Below, in pieces: positions 22,865 to 34,109 of a stretch of 64,000 nt of DNA. The position numbers and the translations under genes were made by a program. Origin of the DNA: Clonostachys chloroleuca (Eukaryota > Ascomycota > Sordariomycetes > Hypocreales > Bionectriaceae); the NCBI GenBank assembly GCA_037952775.1, contig JBANAY010000003.1, forward strand, positions 868,001-932,000, in the 5' to 3' direction. The notes below the pieces were generated by a model that searched no databases, had not been told where the DNA came from, and worked only from the letters and a program-made list of their open reading frames with translations. How positions within the stretch are numbered: the first letter of the stretch is position 1; each line of letters opens with the position of its first letter.

Positions 22865-24709
22865 ATGGGTTGTACCAACTCAACTCCTGGCGGCGGCCCT
22901 GGGGCCAGGCCGGTTCAGAGCCCTGCTGCGGAGCAAACACGGCAGATTGAGCTTCCAGATGTTCAATGGGAGATCAACAAAGAGTGGTCGGAAAATATGG
23001 AGGCCGAATGGAAGAACGCTTTCGAAAGCGGGAATGCCAAAAAGTTTCGTGCCTCGTTTCAGCCTTTTCTCGACTTCACTGTGCGCAAGTGGCTTAACAA
23101 CGCGGAACCCGCCTGCGCAAAGGCCGGCACAATTGAGGACATGGGGGAGACTACGCTCTGCGTAGGTGGTCGAAAAAGCAAGTACCCTGCCAAAACTGTC
23201 CTCACACTGGATGACGACTTTACGGGTGTGATCTATTCAGCAACTATGATCATCGCCCCGCCGCTGAAAGGCAAGGGGGCGGACGAGCCCTGGATGAAGG
23301 CGGGTGCAGCACTGCATACCGAAGAGTTGAGGGAGGCCAAAAGACACATGCTGACGTTGTTTACTCTGATGCTTGAGGAAAACGCCAATATCAAGCATGC
23401 CCTGATCCATGTGTTCATGGGCGCGGATTTGGTCAGCTGCAAATTCAGTACCGCAACAAATGAGCCTACGATAACCATGCTCCCGCATCAGGACAAGCCC
23501 AACGAACAGTTCGTGTCTGGGAACGAAGACCTGCGTCAGGCCGCAATTTCTGATCCAGAAAATTTGCCCGTGCAGTTTCCATCATTAATGTTCACTGCGG
23601 CATATCAACGAGCCGAGCGCGAATATCCGGGTTGCACCACGTGGGATGAAGGGGAATTCCCATTTACTGTTGATGGCGTCCCTTACCAATATCCAACAAG
23701 ACTATTGGTGGCGAGGGACTTCAACAAAATGTCCGAGAGAGTTGACTCAACCTTCTTCAAAGTCGTGACCTTCAAGGACCCAAATGATAGCTCCGAGGCT
23801 TTCCTCGTCAGGAATTCGGACCCAGATAAAGACCCAGGAGGCATAGTCTGTGTGACCCTGATCCTCGGGATCGATCCCAAGGTGACCTGGCCGAAGTGTG
23901 GAGACTACACTGACAGTCCAGCCATTGCCGCAGCCGAGAAAGCGCTGCATGAGCACGTCAAGACACTCCACAAGAACGGCAAAGTTCGAGCTTGCGCGAT
24001 GAGAGTCTGTATCGGCACTGAGAGAAAGAACTCCAAATTTGTCGGCGATGTAGGCACTATTGCGCCGGAGGCCATGGGCCCAGAGTTCCAAACTGTCCCC
24101 GAATCAAACAGGCGACAATACACTGATCTCAGCGCATTCTTGCTAAGTCTAAAGGAGCAGCCAAAGCATGAGCTCTTTGAGTCAGAGAGCCATTTTCAGG
24201 CCATCAAGGAGCACATGCGCACCCGTGCACAGGAGAATCCCGAGTTCTTCAACGCTATAGTCCCGCAGGTAGCGGTCATGTCGGCAAAACACTTTTTGTC
24301 TACCAATTTCCCAGGTTGCGAGGTGGTGGATGAAGGAGAGTTTCCTGCAACCCTCCCCGATGGAACAGAAATGAAGATCGCAGACACAAGGTTAATACTA
24401 GCCAAAGATCCTAAGCAGGAACCTAAGAGCATTGTTGCAGCATTGCACATAGTTCCTAACCCTACTGGTGGTGAAGATACATTTATGGTCAAAGGCAAGA
24501 AAAACTGGCTTGAGTCCAAGGAAATGAAGGGGGCAGAGTACGCCTTGCTGGAGTTGCTGAAGAAACTGTACGCGGAGGGCAAGGTCTCTGAGGTGGACTG
24601 CATGGCTCAGGTCATGATGGAAACGGATGCTACTATCTATCAGTTTGTGGAAGGGGATAAGTTTATTGATTATAGCGATGAGCGCATGGCCCAATTCAAG
24701 TGGTATTAG
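22865..24709 (+). CDS. Three-repeat protein with MGC lipidation signal, unknown function
   Basis: A single exon of 614 residues. ATG 22865 is chosen because the frame upstream has only a GTG and because it yields MGCTNSTPGGG, a textbook N-myristoylation signal (Gly2, Ser6) with Cys3 available for palmitoylation. A Pro/Gly-rich linker leads to three related domains of about 150-190 residues at roughly 45-205, 225-410 and 430-612. Shared marks are PGC before WDEGEFPFTVDG (repeat 2) and VDEGEFPATLPDG (repeat 3), with a weaker ACAKAGTIEDMGE in repeat 1. Each also has a strand IVCVTLIL / IVAALHIV / VIYSATMIIA, a helix rich in Lys/Glu, and an ending ..KFV / YQFV / CKFS. No known enzyme motif is visible. 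Predicted to sit on the cytosolic face of a membrane. I do not recognise the family. Confidence 0.8.
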   Translation: MGCTNSTPGGGPGARPVQSPAAEQTRQIELPDVQWEINKEWSENMEAEWKNAFESGNAKKFRASFQPFLDFTVRKWLNNAEPACAKAGTIEDMGETTLCVGGRKSKYPAKTVLTLDDDFTGVIYSATMIIAPPLKGKGADEPWMKAGAALHTEELREAKRHMLTLFTLMLEENANIKHALIHVFMGADLVSCKFSTATNEPTITMLPHQDKPNEQFVSGNEDLRQAAISDPENLPVQFPSLMFTAAYQRAEREYPGCTTWDEGEFPFTVDGVPYQYPTRLLVARDFNKMSERVDSTFFKVVTFKDPNDSSEAFLVRNSDPDKDPGGIVCVTLILGIDPKVTWPKCGDYTDSPAIAAAEKALHEHVKTLHKNGKVRACAMRVCIGTERKNSKFVGDVGTIAPEAMGPEFQTVPESNRRQYTDLSAFLLSLKEQPKHELFESESHFQAIKEHMRTRAQENPEFFNAIVPQVAVMSAKHFLSTNFPGCEVVDEGEFPATLPDGTEMKIADTRLILAKDPKQEPKSIVAALHIVPNPTGGEDTFMVKGKKNWLESKEMKGAEYALLELLKKLYAEGKVSEVDCMAQVMMETDATIYQFVEGDKFIDYSDERMAQFKWY

Positions 24710-24975
24710 GATCCGATATCGGCGGATAGTTTTGGTAATAACATACTATTGGAAGTCTTAATATGAATTGGGGATCTTCCTTACCTTCGTTAGTGTTCTT
24801 TACGCCATGTCGCTCAATGTTTTTCTTTTAGCTACATGCTCCATCACTATTATTCTTTGAGATCACCGTCCTTAAGCTACGATTTCCACTTGACCAATTT
24901 GTTATACTTATCGATGAGTTCGAAGCTGATCGTTTTTTGTGAATAACATTATTGGCCTTGCTATCAAGCGTATCT

Positions 24976-25007
<32 letters not shown>

Positions 25008-25035
25008 TTTCTCAATCCATCTCCTTGTCTCTTGG
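24710..25035. other. Intergenic region with poly-T tract
   Basis: The convergent 3' flanks of the triple-repeat gene and the broken epimerase gene. Apart from the T run annotated separately nothing is seen. Confidence 0.55.
24977..25006. repeat. Poly-T tract (about 30 T)
   Basis: An uninterrupted run of T lies between the ends of two convergent genes. It could be a simple-sequence expansion or the poly-A tail scar of a retroposed element; no element is visible beside it. Confidence 0.9.
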
Positions 25036-26239
25036 CTATCCTAGATATGATTGGAATATTTGACGGACGATATCAAGCCAATCTACCTTCGTCCGCTGTG
25101 GCTGCCACTGAAGAATATTCAAAGCGAGCTCCGGCAAAGTTCTCGAACTGGTTAAATTATCAATCAGTGTGAAGAAACATATCGGGCTTGAACTACTACT
25201 TACTTGGCAGCTAGGACTAGCTCGGTGGTGCGACGGTCGTTATTAAACTCTCGACGTGCCAATTCGGACAACTCAACCGGTTTCGGCTCAGCAACCTTCG
25301 AAAGCCCCAACTCGTGACCAACTACACCAATTGCTTGAGCTACTTCCAGCCAGGTGTGACTGCCCGTGTTGGAGAAGTAGATCCCTCGCCTTCCGTATGG
25401 TAGGCTTTCGCCAGCTAAAAGTCGCGACAGCAAGAGTTCGAAGACATTGGCCAGGTCCTGAATATCAACATGGCCTATCGTGTAAGATCCGTCACCCACG
25501 AACTCGCTTTGGCCTTGTCGTATCGCGTTACGAACGAGCATTGGAACTTGGTGAGACTGTTGGCGATACGGTCCTGTACCACGACCAATGATGCAAGGTG
25601 GCATCATGATATACGTTTTTATACCAGTTTCTTCTCCTGCCTGAATGACGGAGATATCTGCAGTTCTCTGCGGGTAGGCCGCAATGTTTTCTCGACGCTC
25701 CTCATACTCAAAGATGTCGTCTTGTTTGTCGGAGAATGCTCGAGTTTCGACGTATCGTTTGGTGATCCCATAGTCGCCCAGACTTGATGTTCCTGAAGTC
25801 TGACAGTGATAAGGTTATTTACGCCGTCACGATTATCTCTAGAAACACTCACGTGGATGTGAAATGGTTCGCCACCCAGTGACCTTTTTCTTTGGGCCAG
25901 CCCACGGATGAACGCTCGTGGAGAGTCCACGTGGTGACCATTGGCGCAATGGATAAATAATGTCGAATTTACTGGCGATGCTTTCCAATGAATCTGTGTC
26001 GTCTAGGTCTCGGAATGTTACAAGAGACACTTTGCCCTCAAGGGCTGCGAGACGTTTCAGGTCTCGGGCAAGAACTGAGATCGAAATTGGCTCTAATCGT
26101 GGAGAGGCCAGGAGGCTCGTTAAGACTGAGCCTCCACTGCATAGGAAGACTATTAGCAATTCGTAAACTTAGCAACATGTGTTGCACGAAAAGCTTACAC
26201 GTAACCGGTCGCACTGGTAAGTAGTACTCTCTTGTGCAT
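25036..26239 (-). pseudogene. NAD-dependent epimerase/dehydratase-like gene with one frameshift
   Basis: The ATG at 26239 encodes MHKRVLLTSATGY, joined across an intron to VGGSVLTSLLASPRLE, which together form a Rossmann motif ATGYVGG. The sequence runs to SIASKFDII near 25955, where the frame changes by one base; it then resumes HCANGHHVDSPRAF, the expected next strand. A second intron (donor GTGAGT) leads to TSGTSSLGDYGITKRYVE, IQAGEETGIKTYIMMPPC and IIGRGTGPYRQQ, all characteristic of this subgroup. A last intron (GTAAGT) joins a short exon, SRTLPELALNILQW to the stop at 25036. Every splice site is intact and only the single indel breaks the gene. It is probably a recently inactivated or misassembled oxidoreductase of a secondary-metabolite pathway. 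Confidence 0.82.
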
Positions 26240-27415
26240 TTATCGCCAAGGGGCTGCAATAGCAAGATTTAGGCGAAGATGAGTAGGTAAGGTAGTGCAG
26301 AAATGTAGCCTACAAGCCCTAATAGCTTGAGACGAGAAGAGGTTATAATTTCCAAAGTCCGTTATGCGAATTTTTTTCGAAAGAAGAAGAAGGAAAGTCC
26401 ATCCTGTTATATGTGATTAAAAAGCAGTAGTGTTGCATAGGTATTTATGTTATTTGTCATTACTGTAGTAGTCGCGTTACATCATCACTGTGGGGGGTCA
26501 CGACACTGTATGTTTCATATTACTATGTACGCGGGCTGAGTTCTTCCCTTACTTAGATACTTATACGCCGGACGCTATCATAGGTAGTGATATTGCCTAG
26601 ACAACCAGTCATCTTCTTGTTTGAATGAACCATCATTGAGCTTTATGGGAAGCTTCCACGAGCTGAAAAGACAAAATCGGGTTCAACCATAGTCGTTGCG
26701 ACTGCGTTATTTTCGCCTCGCCTGATGGATTAGTAGGAATCGAGGGCGGAATACATTTTCCGCTCTAGCTTCAGCGTCATTTATATTTTAATTTACTATT
26801 AGGTTATTTTTATTTTATTTTTGTCACTAAGCTTGATATATTCTGGTTTGTCTTTAGGCGTCTATAATTGAAGGGCGGTTGATGATCATTCCAATAGAAG
26901 CGATTTTTTCGGTGTTACTCAGTTTTATATCTTACTATTGTGTAGATAGATGTTAACTTCGCGTCGGTAGCCGGTTAGTTTCCCGAAACCGGTGAGAAAG
27001 TAGTTCTAGGTAAGTAAAAGACTGATTCAGAACTCTCCTTGCTGGGTTCTTTTTCTCGACCATCGCAATGACAGACAAATTCAAATCACTTCTACCACTT
27101 CAATCTGCAACTTGCATTATGATTCCATATTGACTCGTACTATCACTTCTGTCGTCATAACTTGCTTGTTTGGCTGAAATATGCTCTCATATCTGAGGCA
27201 CTCAGCAATATCGTGCGCAGGCTCGTCTCATCGCCACCCATTGTAGCCAGCATCGAACCTTCGTTAAGGTATCAACCCCTCATCAAGATAAGAGCGTGCA
27301 TGTGCATATTAGTTGCATCGACTTGGTCGAGCTCACCGACTGCTCATCTTCTCTCCTTTTCTTTATCCATTTGACTCTTCGCCAATGCAATATAGAGCGA
27401 GCAGAGTACGAGGAA
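26240..27415. other. Intergenic region between divergent broken genes
   Basis: Nearly 1.2 kb without a supported gene. The stretch 26770-26960 is AT-rich. Both flanking genes, the epimerase and the PGDH-like SDR, are damaged and would share this region as promoter. Confidence 0.55.
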
Positions 27416-28385
27416 ATGGCGCTCAACGTAACCTTGAAAGTCGTGATTGTAACAGGTGCTGGATCTGGAATTAACTACTCCTTCGCGAAGCTACTTCTCG
27501 AGAACAAATGCAATGTCATACTCGCAGATCTGGCCCTCCGGCTCGAAGCAGCCGAGCTTGTTTCCTCCTATAGTGACGGAAACACAACGCCTAGAGCTAT
27601 TTTTATGCTGATAGACGTCACCAACTGGAAGCAATTGGAAGAAATGTTTGAAATGGCTGAAAAGGAATTCGGACATGCGGACATCATATGTCCTAGGGCC
27701 GGTGTTTTTGAGCCGGTGCGTACAATAAGGAACAAGATCGTGTATAAAATAACAACGTGCTAACGTTTGATGCCAGCCAACTTCAAACTTCTGGATTCCG
27801 CCCGGCACTGGTTCTAGCTCCGATTTGCCACAGAACCATTATGCGTCATTCGATATCAATCTGTCGCACCCCATTCGATGTACGCAGTTGGCAATTAGTC
27901 ATTTCATCAAGCACAAGACCCCGGGATCAATCGTCCTCATATCGAGCATTGCATCACAATTTCCATATATAGGATGTCCATTGGATACTGCTTCGAAGCA
28001 TGCGATCTCTGGCTTTGTTCGGTCTCTCGCTGCGCTTGAGCAACCACCAAACTCGAACGTGCCTCCTATCCGTGTGTCTGCTGTCGCACCTGGTATTGTC
28101 AAGACACCCATATGGCTTGAGAGTGAAAAAGATCCAATGGCTGAACTCGGAAAAAGATCAATGGGTTACTCCCGAGGAGGTCGCCGACGTCATGCTGAGC
28201 CTCATTCGGACAGACAATTATAAGGGTGGTATGTCTTGGAAGTAGGGAAAAACAAAGCGAGAAAGGTGGAGGAGCTGAAAGACCCTGGTCCTCAAGGCGA
28301 TGGGTTAACACTCTCTGCAGGGGCGAAGGGTGTTGAGGAAATCCGGACACGGCTATCAGACCCCTCATGGGGGCAGTATACATGA
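27416..28385 (+). pseudogene. 15-hydroxyprostaglandin-dehydrogenase-like SDR, two frameshifts, catalytic Tyr lost
   Basis: ATG 27416 gives MALNVTLKVVIVTGAGSGIN, the NAD-binding TGxxxGI motif, then DIICPRAGVFEP. An intron of about 57 bp leads to SNFWIPPGTGSSSD, FDINLSHPIRCTQLAISHF and SIVLISSIASQ, with the catalytic Ser region. The active-site motif normally YxxxK reads PLDTASKHA, so the Tyr is Asp while the Lys remains. At about 28150 an A run (GGAAAAAG) shifts the frame; VTPEEVADVMLSLI continues in the next frame. Near 28230 a second shift restores the first frame, giving LEVGKNKARKVEELKDPGP, typical of the family's C-terminus, to a stop at 28385. The loss of the catalytic residue shows genuine decay rather than only sequence error. 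Confidence 0.82.
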
Positions 28386-28719
28386 AGTATCCCGTCACAG
28401 TCTTACTGAGAGAAGAAAGTGGTGGGCTTGTGTGTTTGGTAATTCCATCGTAGTCTGACTTTTGATTTCACTTTTGGGAACAAGGAAAAAAATGAGCCTT
28501 TATAAACGTTCCGGGCGTCTCTGGTAGCTTAAGACTCACATTAGAGGAGGAGGTGGTCCGGAACAACATCGTGTTAAGGCTTGCTTGGATTTTACTCCTC
28601 CCCTCCCCTAATGCAATTTGCCAGACCGTGCCAATCCCCCTTCAATTTGCTCTGCTACCTTAAACCACTTTCAGCAAGACTTTGTCACCACTTCTTTTCA
28701 ACGAAGACGAAGTAAGCTT
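28386..28719. other. Short intergenic region
   Basis: The convergent 3' flanks of the SDR relic and the methyltransferase gene. Nothing further is seen. Confidence 0.6.
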
Positions 28720-30198
28720 TTAGGCACTCGGTTTCTTTGCCCAAACCACCTTTATTCGGAAGTAGGAGTGTATCTTGTTGTCCTTCATCTCCCGGTAGAA
28801 CTTCTCATAATAGGCGGCAAGCTCTTCCTTGGACCAGCCCTGCAAGTTGGCCACATATAGCACATAGCCTTCAATGTCTTTCTCCAAGGCCGCCTGTGCA
28901 AACCGGCCGATTTCCTTCAGCTTGGGGTCTCTCGCCCACGTTCCCAGGGGCAACTGCTCAGCAGGTGTTAGCCAGTCATCCAACAACACTTAAAGTTAAC
29001 AAGGTAGAGGAAAAAAAACCTTTCTGGTGAACTCTTGAATGTCGACAAAGCCCGCGGCCCCCATGCCCTTTCTCTGGAGCTGCTCGTCTACAACGGTGAA
29101 GGTTCGCCCGAGCTTCTCCCCGCCCTTGACAAAGAGTTTACCCCATGTTGCCAGGGCACTCGATTCCAAAACAGTGCCGTCGTCGCTCTCCAGCCACGGC
29201 GCTCCTTCGAAACTCTCCACGTAGCCTCCTGGCTTGCAGCACGTAAAAGCTGACTTGAACAAGGCATTCCAGTCCGGCAAGCTGCCTGTCAGGTATCGCA
29301 TATGGACGAAGTCAATCGAATTCGGTGGAAAGGTCCACTCTTGCGTACAGTCATCAATTATGCTGATGAGCTCTGTTAGTTAAAGGATCGGCATGGGGGA
29401 ACCAGGTATGGTATTTTACAATTCCAAGTTAGGTGGCACCCAGTCAGGCTGGATCCTGGAGATATCTGTGCCGATGACTTTACAAGCAGGGTGTTCATCC
29501 GCAAAGTCTCTGTGTACCGGTTACTTCAGTTGCACATGTAACAGGGAAGAGATGAATATGCGTACATTGCCCAGATTCCGGTTCCGGTTCCGATATCAAC
29601 GGCTTTCTATAAGACGGCTTTTATCAGAGGGGAGTGCATCAAGTCCACAGTCAACTATACAAACCTCGATGTCTTTACCAACTGGTGCCATGTGGAGTTT
29701 TCCATCGATAGCGAGCGTGAGAAGATGGTGGCTGCGAAAGTCAATATCAATAGCTTTTTAGGAGCTAGTGCCAACGTACTTGATGTCCATGGACTCATTT
29801 TGCAGCGCATCATTTGAACCCCTGTGGGTGTACGCGCGTTAGTTGGCTTGCTCAGATGCAGCTTGTGACATGGCAAAAAGAGCACCTGCAAGAGTAAACA
29901 GAGATTGAGAGATATATTACCAGTAGTGAGCGTTGCCCCGCTCGCTGTGATATGTCCTGCCCTGGATTGTTCGGTAGGCAAGAACACTAGAACTGAGAGA
30001 CTCCGTCGCATTGGTAGACAAGTCGTCATCCGTAACATCCTGCGGAATGTTAGACTGTGCTAGGAAGACGAGAAGGGGCAGGGAGCTGGCGTGGCGTGGA
30101 AGCAGTCGTACCGGGTCATCGTCTGGCAAGATCTCGGCGGTCAAAGGCTGTTCCGGTGCAGACTCGGCCGCTGGCGGATTGAGCTTGGTGTCAGACAT
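28720..30198 (-). CDS. LaeA/TAM-like SAM-dependent methyltransferase
   Basis: A multi-exon gene with start ATG 30198 ([19 protein letters not shown]). Exons spliced by eye give [56 protein letters not shown], and the SAM-binding motif [60 protein letters not shown] and [18 protein letters not shown] follow. A last intron (29019-28954) joins EFTRK to [18 protein letters not shown], and the protein ends VVWAKKPSA. This is the standard order for fungal methyltransferases related to LaeA and to those in metabolite clusters. All six or so introns keep GT-AG borders and no frameshift is needed, in contrast to its broken neighbours. The substrate is unknown; a small-molecule O- or N-methylation is likelier than a global regulator role. 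Confidence 0.85.
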
Positions 30199-31143
30199 GG
30201 CTTTGCTTCTCTAAGATGTGGCAAGCTGAGACCAGAGGATGCTGAGCGTGCGTGCCGTCGAAGATCAAAGAGGACAGGAAGTCAAAGCACCACGTCACAA
30301 TTCCAGAGTGGCACGAAATCCATGCTGATATTCATGAGGCGAGCTCCACTTTTACTCCTCTTTTTGAGGCGTCAGACGAGAGATGTTTCGACTTTCCAAG
30401 ACCTACTGTAATGGGAAGTACAGTGCGCCTGAGTCTCCCACAAGGGTATGGCCGTTGGTCGATCAAAGACATGGTACACCCCATTATAGCCCAGTTGCCC
30501 AGAAAACAATTGGTGACCTGACCCCAGCCCGATGGCTTGCAGTAGTGGGTGGAAACTATCTAAATGCACTCTTAGCTCGTTGCTCAGTCCACAGTTGGCT
30601 GTTCATCACAGACTACTTGGCCTATAGCTAAGACAGTAGCATCGCTGACTATACATTAGTCTGACTCTCCCAAAATTCAACAATAACACTATTTATGTAC
30701 TAATCAATCACATACAATTCACAATAGCCGGAGGGCCACGACGCTGCAGATCCTAACCTCATGGGTTGGGGGGTAAACGCATGCTATAAAATAGGGTAAG
30801 CGAAATGGATTTGTGGATGTGCAAGCTTCTACAAGCAAGTTCACCTGCAAAGAAAGTTGTAGGAGAACTTAGGAAGTCTCTTGATGTAAGCAGCTCTGGA
30901 ACAAATTTGATATTTAATCAAAGTTCATCTTGAATGGGACATAGCTTATTCAGCCTACCAAGAGAGTGTGCCTTTCTTAAATTAATCACATATGATTTTC
31001 TTATCCTATCTGGTAGCATTGACAATGAGTGTTCATTCAAGAGATGTTGGTTGTGGTAGTAGATCAGTTATTTAGCAGTAGCAAGTAGCCAGACAGTAAC
31101 CGAAGACCCAAACTCTACTGCATCAACACTCAATCAAACCGTC
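30199..31143. other. Intergenic region
   Basis: No supported gene was found. The first 200 bp form the methyltransferase promoter; the rest is AT-rich flank of the Dabb gene. Confidence 0.55.
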
Positions 31144-31719
31144 TTAGTATACACCATCGATAAAGTCAACAATGATAGATTTGTCAATGAGATTTTTGAC
31201 ATCCGCCTTGAACTTCTGATGCGCAGGATCCTGGAAGACGTAGTAATCACGAGCTTCGGGTGAGGGCAACTCTACTACGAACCCGTGTGTAGCGCCATCC
31301 TGTCGATCGTCATCGCGTTAGATTAAATCGATCCGCTGAAGAACTTGTAAGCCACGATGGGAGTCAGCTTACCTCTGACATCTCGGGAGAGTTGTCTTGA
31401 CCACCCTTCAAAGAGATAATATATGGTTTGCCGGTTTCGGGATTCACACAAGCTTCCTTAAGACTCAAAAATTGTGCGACAGACTGACATATATTAGCAA
31501 GGCTTATCTAACTTGATGGAAATGGTTTCCTGAAATATTAAATTCACTTGAGGGAAAGTAACATACTGCCTTCACAATCTGAGGGTCTAGGCTAGCCTTA
31601 TACCCAAAGAGGACGGTGTGGGTAACCGTGCAGTCGCTTGGTGATGGTAGAGAGTTTGCAGCAGTGGCGAGTAGGAGCAACAAAGCCGCGGTCGGCGTTG
31701 TTCGGAACCCAAACATCAT
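31144..31719 (-). CDS. Secreted stress-responsive A/B-barrel (Dabb) domain protein
   Basis: Three exons. ATG 31719 gives MMFGFRTTPTAALLLLLATA, a good signal peptide with cleavage near ANSLPS; another ATG at 31779 would mask it. After CTVTHTVLFGYKASLDPQIV, an intron (donor GTATGT, acceptor GTCAG) leads to SVAQFLSLKEACVNPETGKP. A second intron (GTAAGC) leads to DGATHGFVVELPSPEARDYY and FQDPAHQKFKADV, ending at 31144. The H-x5-FG start and the final DPAHQ-F block define the Dabb family (PF07876), a dimeric barrel that in some members (olivetolic acid cyclase) cyclises polyketides. Here a secretory route is predicted. About 150 residues and intact. Confidence 0.8.
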
Positions 31720-33004
31720 CGTGAAGAAATACTGGAAATGAGTACGAAAGACGTGGTCAAGAAGAGAAACAAAGTGCATTGATGGCTAGTTATAATGGAT
31801 TACTTCCCCAGAGGGGGAAGACGTTCTATTTATATTTATGACGACAGACGCAATGGCTGGACTCTTCGTCATGGACAGGTAGCCGATCGGAATGTTCTGC
31901 GCTCGCAATCCAACCAATCTCTAGAGTTTTTTTTTGGTCCTCAGGCTGCATATTCGTTGCCCACTAAAGAACACATTGGCTTATAATCAGGCTTCAACGA
32001 ATAATGTGAAAGCTACACTAGCTACTTCAATTTAGTGTCGCTTTATAAAATGGATATGGCATAAAGTTCCGACCTCTTTTTTTTGTTCTTTCCTTGTGTA
32101 TCCGTGACGCAATCTTTTATGTTCATAGTGTCTATACCAATCAATGAAAGGGGAGGAAAGAGCCAACCCCGCGTGTCTGACCCTTAAGCCTTTAGTTGCA
32201 AGCCGCATGCCAAGCTAGACAAGACCCTAATACAGATAGAGACACTGGAAGAGGCTGTCATGAACCTAATCTACCTAACCTAAGATCTTTAGCTTCCTTT
32301 ACCAGCCTCAAATATGTGGTATCTATAGGCGCAAATGAACTTCCCTTAATCCTTTTCAAGGTAGACGACTCGTTAGTGAATGCGTGCTCCGACCATTTAC
32401 TACTACAGATCTCCAGCCAACGCGTGAGGTTTATCAACATGAATTGTGGAGCAAACTTGTGCAAAACATAGAAACACGCAAGAGTTCTACCAGAAAAGCT
32501 CTAGGTGCGCTCTGATCACCATCAGCGAGGAAGTGCTGTGATAGTCGCTGATCACTACGTCATAGGGGTATATTCCAAAGTCAAACCGCTAAAGACACAA
32601 CAGACGCAAGTGATATTCTTTGCTTACCTTCCCCATAATCAGCTTCGAGAAGGGGGGACTCAACGAGGATATATAGCGGGCGATTGAGCAGGGGTGTCAT
32701 CGCTGGAGATCCTATAGTCCATTTTCAACCCAAAGCATGATGGATATGTATTGCCTCCTGTCTAGAGAAAACTATAACTACCCTAAGTCGAATTATGTAC
32801 ATATTCATAGTTAAAATCATATTAGAACTTATAGAGCGGTCAAGTGTATAAGTATATAAAACCGTGGCAGTGGTGGAAGGGATCGCGCAAGTCCAATACC
32901 CCCACTTGCGGTCACAAATTCCGCTAAACAGTATATGAAGGATAATTCACCGATGTTCATTCAATAGGGTAAAAAATTAGAAAAAGAAACATATAACAGT
33001 CATG
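31720..33004. other. Intergenic region, no gene recognised
   Basis: Nearly 1.3 kb without a supported gene; short frames near 32196-32471 have no family resemblance. The N-terminal FAD-binding half of the BBE enzyme that follows was looked for here and not found. Confidence 0.5.
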
Positions 33005-33527
33005 ATTCGCTCTACTGGAGGGACTCCTGACCATCGGGGACGCTCAAGGTGGAGGACAGCTCTTACCGAAGAAGGTCCTCGAGGAGGAGCCAGAAGAATA
33101 CGGAAAGACAATTACTGACCTCGTCTCAAGTGGTGCCAGCTTGATCCTCAGTGTCGGCAATTTTAACAAGCCCATTCAAGGCTTATACAATTCTGTCCTA
33201 CCTGCATGGCGTGATGCGATTGCGCAAGTCAATTTATTGGCCATGTTGATCCTAAAGGGCCGTGGCAAAAGGTCCAAGAAGCACAGTCCCTCATCACAAA
33301 TGACTCCATGCCAAAGCTCAGTGCAGCTGCTCCCAACAGCTATGCGTACATGAATGAGGCCAACATTGAAGAGAAGAACTGGAAGAAACTCTGTCACGTC
33401 CCGAACTACCTGGAGCTATTGCGTCTCAAGAGAAAATGGGATCCAGAGCACCGCCTGTATGCTGTGACGGGTGTTGGGAGCGATGAATGGGGACTCCGGG
33501 CGGACGGCCGTCTCTGCAAGGCTAAGT
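33005..33527 (+). pseudogene. 3' remnant of a BBE-type FAD-linked oxidoreductase
   Basis: Fragments match the C-terminal third of berberine-bridge-like flavoenzymes but lie in different frames. In order they are a GGGQLLPKK-like segment (about 33050), EEPEEYGKTITDLVSSGASL (33089), YNSVLPAWRDAIAQ (33185-33228), NSYAYMNEANIEEKNW (33337) and NYLELLRLKRKWDPEHRLYA (33403), then VGSDEWGLRADGRLC. The last pieces are the BBE domain (PF08031), which contacts the substrate side of the flavin site. The entire FAD-binding half, with its His/Cys flavin attachment, is absent, and at least two frame changes occur. It is a clear pseudogene, consistent with a pathway in decay between 25 and 35 kb. Confidence 0.8.
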
Positions 33528-34109
33528 TTTCTTTCATCGTATTCATCGGAAATGTTGCCATTATTTTCAGGCTTGGGGGATTTTTGTACGCTTGGCATCG
33601 TCATGCGGATATTTTGGAAGGGGGGTTGGAAGAGGAAAAACTGTCTTACCAACGGACGAGCTATGCAAGACCAACATGGCCCCGGCGACAACTCGTATAT
33701 GTACGTACTTCATGTGAGACCAACAAATATGCAGGATATAGAAATCGTAGCAGGGGAAAGAGACAGGAAGGGAAAGGTTGGTCTTAGTCCGAGCGACCTA
33801 TCAAGAACTTATGTTGGCTCGCCGTATGTTGGCCCACCAGGGTTTCTATTGTAAGGTTGTGCAGCATTGTACTGAATCCCCTTTGATCCGTGTTAATGTA
33901 TATTATGATTATTATGCATCCCTAAGATGAAATTCGGCCATGTTACCCCCATCCACTCCCCTGACCATGCGGTAATGGTGTTTTATTCGGCTGGCTGTTT
34001 TCTTGTCATTCTAGTTTTTTTCTCAATCTCCACTGCATATTTCATCTAGACCAGATCAGCTACGCTCTCACTCAACGTACCTTGCTTCAACAACATACAT
34101 AGCCTTATT
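33528..34109. other. Intergenic region
   Basis: The promoter side of the RDH10-like SDR. An open frame continues past the BBE remnant but loses all family resemblance. Nothing else is seen. Confidence 0.5.

Noticed and set aside
32196..32471. Plus-strand frame of 91 residues
   Set aside because: No recognisable domain and an equally open antisense frame; probably chance.
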